64,000 nt of DNA. Source: Mucilaginibacter sp. GTDB lineage: Bacteria; Bacteroidota; Bacteroidia; Sphingobacteriales; Sphingobacteriaceae. Positions 40,015-49,400 of the stretch are shown in pieces. A program made the position numbers and the translations under genes. The stretch's first letter is position 1, and every line of letters begins with the position of its first letter. Below the pieces are notes generated by a model. It was not told the origin of the DNA. It saw nothing but the letters and a program-made list of their open reading frames with translations, and made no database searches. Location of the stretch: assembly GCA_030445275.1 (NCBI GenBank), contig JAUCSE010000031.1, positions 1 through 64,000 on the forward strand, given 5' to 3'.

Positions 40015-40296
40015 TCATTCGGTTACTTTAACGCCTTTCCAAAACGCTATATAATTGGTAATGTGAGTGGCTGTTTCTTTAGGCTGCGGATAATACCAGG
40101 CTGCATCCTGATTCTGCTTTCCATTAACGTTAAGGTTATAATAGGATGCCAAACCTTTCCACGGACAGGTGCTTTTGGTTTCGCACTCCTCCAAAAATTC
40201 GGCTTTTACACTTTCTTTAGGGAAATAGTGGTTATTTTCGACTATAATAGTATCATTACTCTCAGCTATAACCTGATCGTTCCAAATTGCTTTCAT
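40015..40296 (-). CDS. DUF427 domain protein
   Basis: MKAIWNDQVIAESNDTIIVENNHYFPKESV...STCPWKGLASYYNL...AAWYYPQPKE. Confidence 0.9.
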   Translation of the reverse strand: MKAIWNDQVIAESNDTIIVENNHYFPKESVKAEFLEECETKSTCPWKGLASYYNLNVNGKQNQDAAWYYPQPKETATHITNYIAFWKGVKVTE

Positions 40297-40451
40297 GGTG
40301 GTATGTTTTATTTATTGATAAAGATAGCTTTAACGCAGATAGTTTTACAATACCAAGCAGACGATTTTTGTTTGAAAACCTTGAAAATAAGTGGCTTTTA
40401 TAGGTAAAAACATTTTTTTTAAAATTTATTTTTAATTTATCGCTAAAGCTA

Positions 40452-40459
40452 TATCTTTG
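40452..40459 (+). promoter_or_regulatory. Bacteroidota -7 box (TAnnTTTG) for tRNA-Glu
   Basis: tatctttg about 35 nt upstream of the tRNA. Confidence 0.6.
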
Positions 40460-40492
40460 CAATCCCAAAACAAGGGAAACAAAATAAAAAAA

Positions 40493-40564
40493 GGCCCGTT
40501 CGTCTAGGGGTTAGGACGTTAGATTTTCATTCTAGAAACAGGGGTTCGATTCCCCTACGGGCTA
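40493..40564 (+). tRNA. tRNA-Glu (anticodon TTC)
   Basis: ggcccgt..cgtctaggggttaggacg..ttaga-ttttcat-tctag..aggggttcgattcccct..acgggct-a fold as cloverleaf; no encoded CCA. Confidence 0.93.
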
Positions 40565-40588
40565 CGGAAAACAATATCGAAAAACACT

Positions 40589-40623
40589 AAAAGGCTGCAA
40601 ATCAAACATTTGCAGCCTTTTTT
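40589..40623 (+). terminator. Terminator after tRNA-Glu
   Basis: aaaaggctgcaaat-caaac-atttgcagccttttttt. Confidence 0.9.
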
Positions 40624-40812
40624 GTTGGTATCAAAATGCTATTTTATGCATCAATTCTCATTAAAAAAGTGAGTTATTCGGTGAGTAAAAAATGGCAGAA
40701 TTTCTACTCACCAGAACTGTCTTAATTAATTGATAGTCAAGATGTTTAATTATTGAACATCTTGATTCCGCAAAGATGCAAGCTTACATTTGTTTACCCT
40801 TAAAGCTTGTTT

Positions 40813-40902
40813 ATGAACACAAATTTCACCCTGCTTTTTTATTTAAAGAAGCCAAAAGCCTGGATCAAGAGTCCGGGCAAGGCCAGGATTTGTCGCATAT
40901 AG
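40813..40902 (+). pseudogene. N-terminal remnant of a Bacteroidota tyrosine integrase
   Basis: MNTNFTLLFYLKKPKAWIKSPGKARICRI*: resembles the typical N-terminus (MxTNFSLLFYLKKxK...) of Bacteroidota site-specific integrases; core domain absent. Confidence 0.65.
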
Positions 40903-40987
40903 AGAGACCGTAGCGCCACCGACAAAAACGTAACCCTGTTCAAGTCCTTTAAGGACCCGATGTACGGCTTTTATTCTAACTAAATTC

Positions 40988-41509
40988 TCATGCATATTCC
41001 AGTCCGAAAATTTGCCTTAGCAATTCAATGGCTTTCTCAGATTCCCTTACCTTTCCCACCCTAATACTATCCGTTAAAGCCAGCATGTTATAAAGCTTTT
41101 CATCGTTTAGAACGGCTTTGATCTGATTCGGGTATAATGGAATGATCGCCTGACCTCTGACCTTTCCATTAGAGGACGGCCAGACATAATTCTCTTCTGA
41201 TAAAAAGTGTTCTTTTAAGATAGGTGCACTGTGCGCAGTTGGAATACCCCGTTCTATTGCACCCGGTTCTACAGGAAAAACGAACCCTAATCCGTTCTCA
41301 ATAAAACGCATTAGTGCACTTTTAAACACTTTCTTTTTGTCAGGACTTATCAAGTGTGCGATCATTGACCGGTTTAAAGATTCACTTATCTCAGATGAAC
41401 TGATAAATAAACTCTCAGAAAGGTCTTTATTTAACCATTTATCGCCTAATGATATGATCTTTAGTAGCACAACTACATCATGTGGCCTCATTCCATTGTG
41501 AGCTTTCAT
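40988..41509 (-). CDS. Predicted winged-HTH-like DNA-binding protein
   Basis: VVVLLKIISLGDKWLNKDLSESLFISSSEISESLNRSM helix-turn-helix pattern; start may be 41509 or 41491. Confidence 0.65.
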   Translation of the reverse strand: MKAHNGMRPHDVVVLLKIISLGDKWLNKDLSESLFISSSEISESLNRSMIAHLISPDKKKVFKSALMRFIENGLGFVFPVEPGAIERGIPTAHSAPILKEHFLSEENYVWPSSNGKVRGQAIIPLYPNQIKAVLNDEKLYNMLALTDSIRVGKVRESEKAIELLRQIFGLEYA

Positions 41510-41520
41510 ACACAAATATA

Positions 41521-41565
41521 AACATTAATCCCCGATTCGCAAATCGCGAATCGGGGATTAATGTT
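41521..41565. promoter_or_regulatory. Perfect 20-bp inverted repeat at the HTH gene promoter
   Basis: aacattaatccccgattcgc-aaatc-gcgaatcggggattaatgtt; minus-strand TATATTTG box next to it. Confidence 0.75.
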
Positions 41566-41582
41566 ATTGCAAGAAAAGTTTC

Positions 41583-42005
41583 TTAATCAAGAACTAATAC
41601 CCTGTCAGCATTGAACGCTCCATGTTCTTTATGATGAACATAGCCAAACTGGTTCGTCACCACTTTGGTATTTCCAATGAGAAAGTCTTCAGTTGCTGCA
41701 TGATGGTGCCCATACACCCAATAATCGGCATTACAGGATTCAATGAAATAATCCAGATCTGTTGCAAAAGCATCATTCAATGGACTGCCAATATATTTAA
41801 GCGGATAATTTTGAAACGTTGGAACATGATGCGTAATGATCACGTTCTTATTATCCTCCCCCTCGCTGTCCTGATCACGAAGAAGAGCCGTCTTTAAGAA
41901 TACTAGGGATTCTGCATGCATCCGGTTATATTGTTCTACCGATAGTCGCTGCCCTTCAAATTTGATGGAATGAAAATCCATCAAACTATGTTCAATACTC
42001 CATGC
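41583..42005 (-). pseudogene. C-terminal fragment of a metallophosphoesterase
   Basis: NVIITHHVPTF and WVYGHHHA motifs present, N-terminal metal motifs (GDxH, GNHD/E) absent. Confidence 0.75.
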
Positions 42006-42008
42006 ATG

Positions 42009-42171
42009 CGATTTGGAGATATTAGACGGCGACGATCCAATAGTTTACGAAGCTATTTTATATGCCGATTCAACAAATGAATGGATTCATAATTTAGCAC
42101 ATAATATGAGATTGTCAGAATACATTGATCGCGGTATAGATAAACTGTTAAATGGCCAAAATCCGTTTTAA
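42009..42171 (+). pseudogene. C-terminal fragment of an unidentified gene
   Basis: Open frame DLEILDGDDPIVYEAILYADSTNEWIHNLAHNMRLSEYIDRGIDKLLNGQNPF* with no local start. Confidence 0.45.
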
Positions 42172-42459
42172 TACCTAAACTAATTTACCAGTTAATCTGG
42201 AATTTATTTGATTTCGAAGCCATTAAAATCCCCTTACCGTAAGTAAATACTGTCGATTCCACTCAAACGTTCAAATGTCTGCCGTGCAATTGACTCTATA
42301 ATCACATAGCCGCTTTCTGTAACCCTGCAAAATCTCTTGAGTTTTGCATACATGCGAAGATGAGACGATATGCGTGGACTTTGATACAATATGAAGATAT
42401 CCCGGCAACGCTTTTACTTACTTTTACGATTTGAAGAAGATATCAATTATATACTATCC

Positions 42460-44925
42460 ATGAACCAATTTAACCGACTTAAGTCATTGGTCTTACTGGC
42501 CTATGCATGTTTGACCGGAACTGTGCATGCACAGGAAAGAAAAGCACCTGCTTACCCGCTGATCACCCACAATACTTACTTTAGCATCTGGTCAAATACC
42601 GACCAACTGAACAACTCTACCACAACGCACTGGACAGGAGCAGAACACTCATTACTGGGATTGATCAATGTGGATGGGAAGATTTATCGTTTCCTGGGAA
42701 AAGAGCAGACCAACTACAAAACCATAATGAGCGCTTCTGACGAAGCGTCTTATAACGTTAGTTACACGGAAAACAAACCAGAGGGTGACTGGACTTCGCT
42801 AAAATACAGTACTGCCGGCTGGAAGTTGGGACAGGCGCCGATTGGCGACGATGAGAAGAACGTAAAAACGTTGTGGAAATCGGATGACATTTGGGTAAGG
42901 CGGACGTTTAATCTTAGCTCGATCGCCAGCATTAATGAGCTTTTTCTAAAACTTAACCACGACGACAACGTTGAGGTTTTTTTGAACGGCACCAGGATTT
43001 ACGAGAAGAAAGGTTGGACAAGCAGTTTCCAATATTTCCCGATCAATAAAAATGCACTTAAAGCGGGTCAAAACGTGATCGCTATCCACCTGGTTAATAC
43101 GGCAGGTGGTCGCTTTTTGGATTTTGGCCTTGTTGACAAATTAAAAGACAATGCCACCCAAATACTGCTGGCTGAACAAAAAAATGTGGAAGTGAACGCA
43201 ACGCAAACTGTTTACAATTTCAACGCCGGAAAAGTGAACCTTCAACTTACTTTCACTTCACCCTTGCTGTTGAATGACCTGAGTTTGTTGTCTCGTCCGG
43301 TTTCCTATATTACTTATAAAGTAAACGCAAATGACGGGAAAAACCACGCCGTAAAAGTTTTCCTCGGTGCATCATCTGATATCGCAGTCTATCAGCCTTC
43401 ACAGGCGGTTAGCGCACAAAAATATGCGACTGCGAAACTTTCTGTCTTAAAAACCGGCTCCGTTGAGCAGCCTGTTCTCCAAAAAGGTGGCGACGATATG
43501 CGTATCGACTGGGGTTATTTTTATGTAGCTGCGCCAAAGACTGCCGGAGCGGTTCAATTTATTACCAAAGGCAGCGAGGCTGCTAACGCATTCAAGAAGG
43601 GAGCTGTTTTATCAACCGCATCTAAGGGTCGTTCACTTTCACTAAATACGATCATTCCTTTTGGAACTGTTGGTAAAAACGCTGTTGAGCGCTTTGTTGA
43701 GTTAGGCTATGACGAACGGTTTTCCGTACAGTATTTCAATACTGATTTGAGGCCCTGGTGGAATAATTCAGGCAAAGCTACCATTGAAGACGAACTGACA
43801 GATGCCTTTAATGAATACCAGTCTGTTGTGCAAAAATGTAACGCTTTCGATAAGGAAGTTTATGCGGATGCCTTACGTTCGGGAGGGGCAGCTTATGCAC
43901 ACTTGTGCGTATTGGCCTATCGTCAAAGCATTGCGGCACATACGCTGGTTAAAAGCCCCGCAGGCGAAACCTTATGGCTATCTAAGGAAAACAATAGCGG
44001 CGGTTTCATCAATACCGTGGATGTAACCTATCCCTCAGCACCGCTTTATCTGCTTTACAACCCGGAATTGATGCAGGGTATGCTGAACGGTATTTTCCAC
44101 TTCAGCGAAACGGGCAAATATCCGCACCCATGGGCTGCGCATGATCTGGGCACTTATCCGAAGGCCAACGGACAGACTTATGGTGAGCCGATGCCGGTGG
44201 AGGAATCTGGTAATATGATCATTCTTTGTGCCGCTATTGCTAAAGTGGAGGGCAACGCCGACTATGCAAAAAAACACTGGCAAACGCTAACCACCTGGGT
44301 TGATTACCTTGCCAAAGAAGGTTTGGATCCGAAATCCCAGTTATGTACGGATGACTTTGCCGGACATTTGGCCCGCAACGCCAATTTATCGGTAAAAGCT
44401 ATCGTCGCGATAGCTTGTTACGCACAAATGGCCGGGACATTAGGTGAAACCGAAACCGCTAAAAAATATCGGGCTATAGCCGAAGGCATGGTGCCTGAGT
44501 GGATAAAAATGGCTGATGCTGGCGATCATTATGCACTCACTTTTGACAACAAAGATACCTGGAGCCAGAAATATAACCTGGCTTGGGACAAGGTGTTGGG
44601 CTTACATTTATTTCCTCAGAAAGTTTATGATACCGAAACCCGGTACTATCTGACTAAAATAAATAAGTTCGGTATTCCGCTGGACAGTCGTAAATCATAC
44701 ACCAAGAATGACTGGATTGTTTGGACGGCAACTTTTGCCCCTCAAAAGGATCAGTTTGAGGAACTGATCAGGCCGCTTTATGTACACGCCCTGGAAACCC
44801 CGTCACGCGTGCCTCTGAATGACTTTTACGATTCAAAAACGGGCATCAGGGAAAACTTCAAAGCAAGGAGTGTAGTAGGTGGTTTTTATATGAAAATACT
44901 GGCTGATAAGTTGAAAGCAGAATAG
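42460..44925 (+). CDS. Secreted glutaminase-A-like / DUF4965-family protein
   Basis: Signal peptide MNQFNRLKSLVLLAYACLTGTVHA; HDLGTYPKANG and LCTDDFAGHLARNANLSVKAI of DUF4965/DUF1793; ORF track starts at 42391. Confidence 0.85.
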   Translation: MNQFNRLKSLVLLAYACLTGTVHAQERKAPAYPLITHNTYFSIWSNTDQLNNSTTTHWTGAEHSLLGLINVDGKIYRFLGKEQTNYKTIMSASDEASYNVSYTENKPEGDWTSLKYSTAGWKLGQAPIGDDEKNVKTLWKSDDIWVRRTFNLSSIASINELFLKLNHDDNVEVFLNGTRIYEKKGWTSSFQYFPINKNALKAGQNVIAIHLVNTAGGRFLDFGLVDKLKDNATQILLAEQKNVEVNATQTVYNFNAGKVNLQLTFTSPLLLNDLSLLSRPVSYITYKVNANDGKNHAVKVFLGASSDIAVYQPSQAVSAQKYATAKLSVLKTGSVEQPVLQKGGDDMRIDWGYFYVAAPKTAGAVQFITKGSEAANAFKKGAVLSTASKGRSLSLNTIIPFGTVGKNAVERFVELGYDERFSVQYFNTDLRPWWNNSGKATIEDELTDAFNEYQSVVQKCNAFDKEVYADALRSGGAAYAHLCVLAYRQSIAAHTLVKSPAGETLWLSKENNSGGFINTVDVTYPSAPLYLLYNPELMQGMLNGIFHFSETGKYPHPWAAHDLGTYPKANGQTYGEPMPVEESGNMIILCAAIAKVEGNADYAKKHWQTLTTWVDYLAKEGLDPKSQLCTDDFAGHLARNANLSVKAIVAIACYAQMAGTLGETETAKKYRAIAEGMVPEWIKMADAGDHYALTFDNKDTWSQKYNLAWDKVLGLHLFPQKVYDTETRYYLTKINKFGIPLDSRKSYTKNDWIVWTATFAPQKDQFEELIRPLYVHALETPSRVPLNDFYDSKTGIRENFKARSVVGGFYMKILADKLKAE

Positions 44926-44948
44926 TTCCAGGAACGCATCCTTATACA

Positions 44949-46055
44949 ATGGACAATAATAAATTGATCACCAAACCGCATTACCCGATACTGGATGGTT
45001 TACGCGGTGTTGCAGCTATTATCGTAGTTACCTTCCACCTGACCGAACCGCTGGGGACAGGTCATCTGGATATCATCGTTAATCACGGATACCTGGCTGT
45101 CGATTTCTTTTTCCTGCTGTCGGGTTTTGTTATCGGCTATGCTTATGACGATCGCTGGCATAAAATGACAATCGGCACTTTCTTTAAACGCCGTATCGAG
45201 CGCCTTCAGCCGCTGGTAATCCTGGGCATGACATTGGGCGCTATAGGTTTTTACTTTACAGATTCAACGCTTTGGCCGCTTATCCATACCGTACCATTTT
45301 GGAAAATGCTGCTGGTTTTACTTATCGGTTACACTATTCTGCCTGTACCGCTATCCCTGGATATACGCGGCTGGCAGGAAATGCATCCGCTTAACAGTGT
45401 AGGATGGTCTTTATTTTTTGAATACATCGCCAACATCCTTTATGCGGTTTGGATAAGAAAATTTTCAAAAACTACGTTGACTGTGTTAGTATGTGTTGCA
45501 GCTATAGCACTTGCGCACCTGGCTATCACCAATGGGGATGTAAGCGGCGGCTGGACATTTAACGTGGAGCAGTTGCGCGTGGGTATTACCCGCACAATAT
45601 ACCCGTTCTTTGCCGGCCTGTTGCTTTCGCGTATTATTAAACCCGCCCGCATCAGGCATGCATTTTTATGGTGCAGCGTTTTATTAGCGATGGTATTGTA
45701 TATGCCGCGCATCGGTGGCGCTGACCATCTTTGGATGAACGGGATATACGAGTCCGTTTGTACCATTATCGTTTTTCCGCTTATCGTTTACCTTGGCGCC
45801 AGCGGTGAGGTTCATACCCAAACAGAGAGCAGGATATGCAGGTTTCTTGGCGATATATCCTATCCTCTTTACCTGGTGCATTATCCGCTGGTTTATTTTT
45901 ATGTGGCATGGATCAGCAATCACAAAGGCGTAACCATTGCACAGGCCTGGCCTTATGCATTCGCTATTTTGATCAGTGCAATTATTCTGGCGTATATCAC
46001 TTTGAAATGGTACGATGAGCCGGTTCGTAAATGGCTGCGAAAAAAACTTGGCTAA
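44949..46055 (+). CDS. Acyltransferase family 3 membrane protein
   Basis: LDGLRGVAAIIVVTFHLTEP; FFFLLSGFVIGYAY; FLGDISYPLYLVHYP. Confidence 0.93.
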   Translation: MDNNKLITKPHYPILDGLRGVAAIIVVTFHLTEPLGTGHLDIIVNHGYLAVDFFFLLSGFVIGYAYDDRWHKMTIGTFFKRRIERLQPLVILGMTLGAIGFYFTDSTLWPLIHTVPFWKMLLVLLIGYTILPVPLSLDIRGWQEMHPLNSVGWSLFFEYIANILYAVWIRKFSKTTLTVLVCVAAIALAHLAITNGDVSGGWTFNVEQLRVGITRTIYPFFAGLLLSRIIKPARIRHAFLWCSVLLAMVLYMPRIGGADHLWMNGIYESVCTIIVFPLIVYLGASGEVHTQTESRICRFLGDISYPLYLVHYPLVYFYVAWISNHKGVTIAQAWPYAFAILISAIILAYITLKWYDEPVRKWLRKKLG

Positions 46056-46127
46056 AACATCTCACTGAAAAAAACAGACATTTATACTAAATCAAGAAGC
46101 GGCTAATAGCCGTAAATCTTCTAAAAA

Positions 46128-46157
46128 GGGGTTCGAAAACGTTCCCCTACGGACTAC
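46128..46157 (+). other. Degenerate copy of the tRNA-Glu 3' end (candidate attR)
   Basis: ggggttcga[aaacg]ttcccctacggactac versus ggggttcgattcccctacgggctac at 40541-40565. Confidence 0.65.
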
Positions 46158-46190
46158 AAACCCGCTTTATAACATGTAGAGCGGGTTTTT
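46158..46190 (+). terminator. Terminator-like hairpin
   Basis: aaacccgct-ttataacatgtag-agcgggttttt. Confidence 0.85.
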
Positions 46191-46488
46191 ATTTTTTGAT
46201 TCATTTTTAAACTAGCGTTTCCCGTTAATAGAAAGCACTTTTCGAGTTCGATCCTCGTAAAGTCATTCCAATAGTACAGCGGGAGTAGCATTGCTTCATT
46301 CGACCACTCTTTGGGAGTTGAATCTCGACGAGAGTTGAAAAAGTCGACTTTTATGAAACAGCTACACAATCCAAAACTGAACGGCTCAATGTGCGGTTTT
46401 GTTACAGTGCATCTATTTTATTCTATATAATTTTTCATATATCAATAAGTTATAAGTTTGTAACAGCGATTGAGTTTTAATATTTCAA

Positions 46489-49400
46489 ATGGATACATAT
46501 ACTTTCCATATTAATACCTACGACCTGGCTTTCTTTGGTACGATCTTTATCGGGCTCACTTTTATCCTGCTTTTATGGTTCACCAAAAGGATAAACCGGG
46601 CCGCAAACCGGTTTTTGGCCCTGGCAATGGTTACGATTGTTTTGTGGATAGCCCGGATATTGGGCATCGACATCGGGCTGTCAACTTACATTACTAATTG
46701 GAGCCGGCTGCCGCTACAATTTTCGCTTGCTCTTGGGCCCCTTATTTTCTTTTACGTGCTTAAAATAACTCGGCCAGAATATAAATTCCGGTCTAAGGAT
46801 CTGCTGCATTTTAGTCCGTTGCTGCTGGAATTGGGTGCTCAGGTATTGGAAGTTAGGGATAGTATAAATACCGGTGCAACTACTTATGCAACGCCGGCCT
46901 TTCAGCAACTGAACCCGGTATTGCAACTGCTGGCGTTTGTTTCGGTCACAATTTACCTTTACCTGGCTCACAGGCAGATAGGAAGCTTTTATCGGCGGTT
47001 AAAATTCAATGGGGGTGACCGGTATCGGTACGAATTCCGCTGGCTGCATAACTTGCTGGCAGGTTTCGGCTTGTTGTGGCTGTTGTGGATACCCTTTACC
47101 GCCGCAGATTATTTATATTACCATCATCAATTGGGCGTATATGCTTATTGCCCCATTTATCTCCTTTTAGTCGTGATAATCATCTGGATGGGGGCCGCAG
47201 CCCATTTAAGAACGGAGCCAGGCGTTCGGGCAGAATCCACTTCATTTTTAAAACCACCGCTTCCTGCGGCAATGAAGCAAAAGGGAATCTGGCTAAAGAA
47301 AGCTGTACAGGCCAACCTTTATTACCAGGACCCGGAACTGAGTTTAAGTTTACTGGCTGAAAAGCTTGATCTAAGTCCGCACGAATTATCCCGAATTATT
47401 AATGCAGTTTTCAAAAAAAGCTTTAACGATTTTATTAATGAATATCGTGTTCGCGAGGTTGCGCTTAAAATGCAGAATCCCTCGTATGATCATATAACCT
47501 TGCTCGGTCTCGCGTATGAATCAGGCTTTAATTCAGAAAGCAGCTTTCATCGTATTTTTAAGCAATTTACCGGTAAAACCCCTCTGGAGTATAAAAATCA
47601 CCTTCAAAAAGTTCTGCCAACTTATAACTTGAGAGGTTTTACCCGAACTATGCCGCTAATATTGAACCATGTAAACCCTCTGGGGTGGACGCATGAAAAA
47701 TTAACCGGCAACATTATGATAAAAAACTATTTTAAAATTGCATTCCGCGGATTTTGGAGGCACAAGTTATTTACACTGATAAATATTATCGGTTTATCCA
47801 TCGGTATAAGCGCTTTCCTGGTCATTTATTTTATTGTACACTACGATTTTACGTTTGATAAATTTCACAAGGACAGCGACCGGATTTACCGCGTTGTTAT
47901 GAACATATCATTTCAGGGACATAAAAACTATTCGAGTGGCGTACCGGGCCCGCTGGCTGAGGCGATTAAAAGTCAGGCCACAGGAATAGAGGAAATTACG
48001 CCGGTATATACACTGTCGCCTCATTTTGTCTATATCGACAAAGATAAAAAAGCACAAAAGCGGTTTAAAGACCTGGACAGGATAACACTTGCCGATCAGC
48101 AATATTTTAAAATTTTCAATTATGTATGGCTTGCCGGCTCATCGCAACACGCGCTTGATGAGCCCAGCCAGGTAGTACTAACATCCCAACAAGCCAGGCT
48201 TTACTTCCCGTCGTTAACCTATCATGAAATGATTGGTAAAGTAGTTACCTATGATACCCTTAAAACAACCGTTAGCGGAATAGTCGAAACGTTTACTGAA
48301 AATAGCGACTTCACCTTTCATGATTTTATTTCCTTTGGGACCGCCACAATTAATAAACAATTAGCTACTGATCTGCATATAAACAATTGGGACTGGCTCT
48401 CTTCGGCATCGGAGCTTTTTATAAAGCTGGCGCCTGGCGTTCCTGCACCCGGGGTTGTAAAACAGATCAATACCATTTTCAGAAAAAATAATCTGCCGCG
48501 TGCCGAACAAAAAATGCCTGCAGGCATCGTGGATATGGCCTTGCAGCCATTGGACGATATTCACTTCAATCTCGACTACAATATTTTTAATTACTCATCG
48601 CCAGCCAGTAAAACAACACTTTATGGATTATTGGCATCCGCTATCTTTTTGTTGTTGCTGGCATGTATCAATTATGTGAATTTAACTACCGCCCAGGCCG
48701 CCCAAAGGGCAAAAGAAATTGGCATCCGCAAAACTTTGGGTAGCAGCCGGTTACAATTAGTAGTTCAGTTTTTAGGCGAAACATTTTTTATAACATTCTT
48801 TGCGGTTTGTATATCGGTGTTGCTTGCGCCAATTATTTTAAAAATGTTTGCCGACGTTATATCCCCTGATATTCATGCGAATATTCTGCAGCCAGATGTT
48901 ATACTCTTCCTGCTGATCTTAACTATGGTGATCAGTATTTTGTCGGGTTTTTATCCCGCAATTGTGTTATCGGGCTACAAGCCGGCATCGGTGCTAAAAA
49001 ACCAGGTGCATAGCAATAAAACACGAAACGCGTGGCTCCGTAAGTCGCTTACGGTTTCGCAGTTTGTTGTAGCCCAGTTTTTTATAATGGCTACCATTTT
49101 GGTAGGCCAACAAATTTACTACGCCTTACATAAAAACCTCGGGTTTAAAAAGGATGCCATCCTGCTTATTAATACACCCTGGAAAACCAGTAAGGCCAGC
49201 ACCAACCAGGTACTGCTGAACGAATTCAGGCTGATGCCGCAAGTTGCCCTTGTGGGTTTAGGTAATGACCCACCTTCGGCTGATGCATTTAACAGGACGC
49301 GCATTACTTATCACGATGGAAAAAAACAAATTACAACAGAAGAAATAATAGTTAAGTCTGGCGATGAAAACTACATCAAAATATACGAGCTAAAACTGCT

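Noticed and set aside
46120-46160. Second functional tRNA-Glu
   Set aside because: Only the T-arm/acceptor portion is present, with a 5-nt insertion in the T-loop; interpreted as a degenerate att copy
47640-47720. Possible frameshift or stop-loss sequencing artefact at the AraC-permease junction
   Set aside because: Frame is clean and the linker looks protein-like, so kept as a genuine fusion, but flagged for verification
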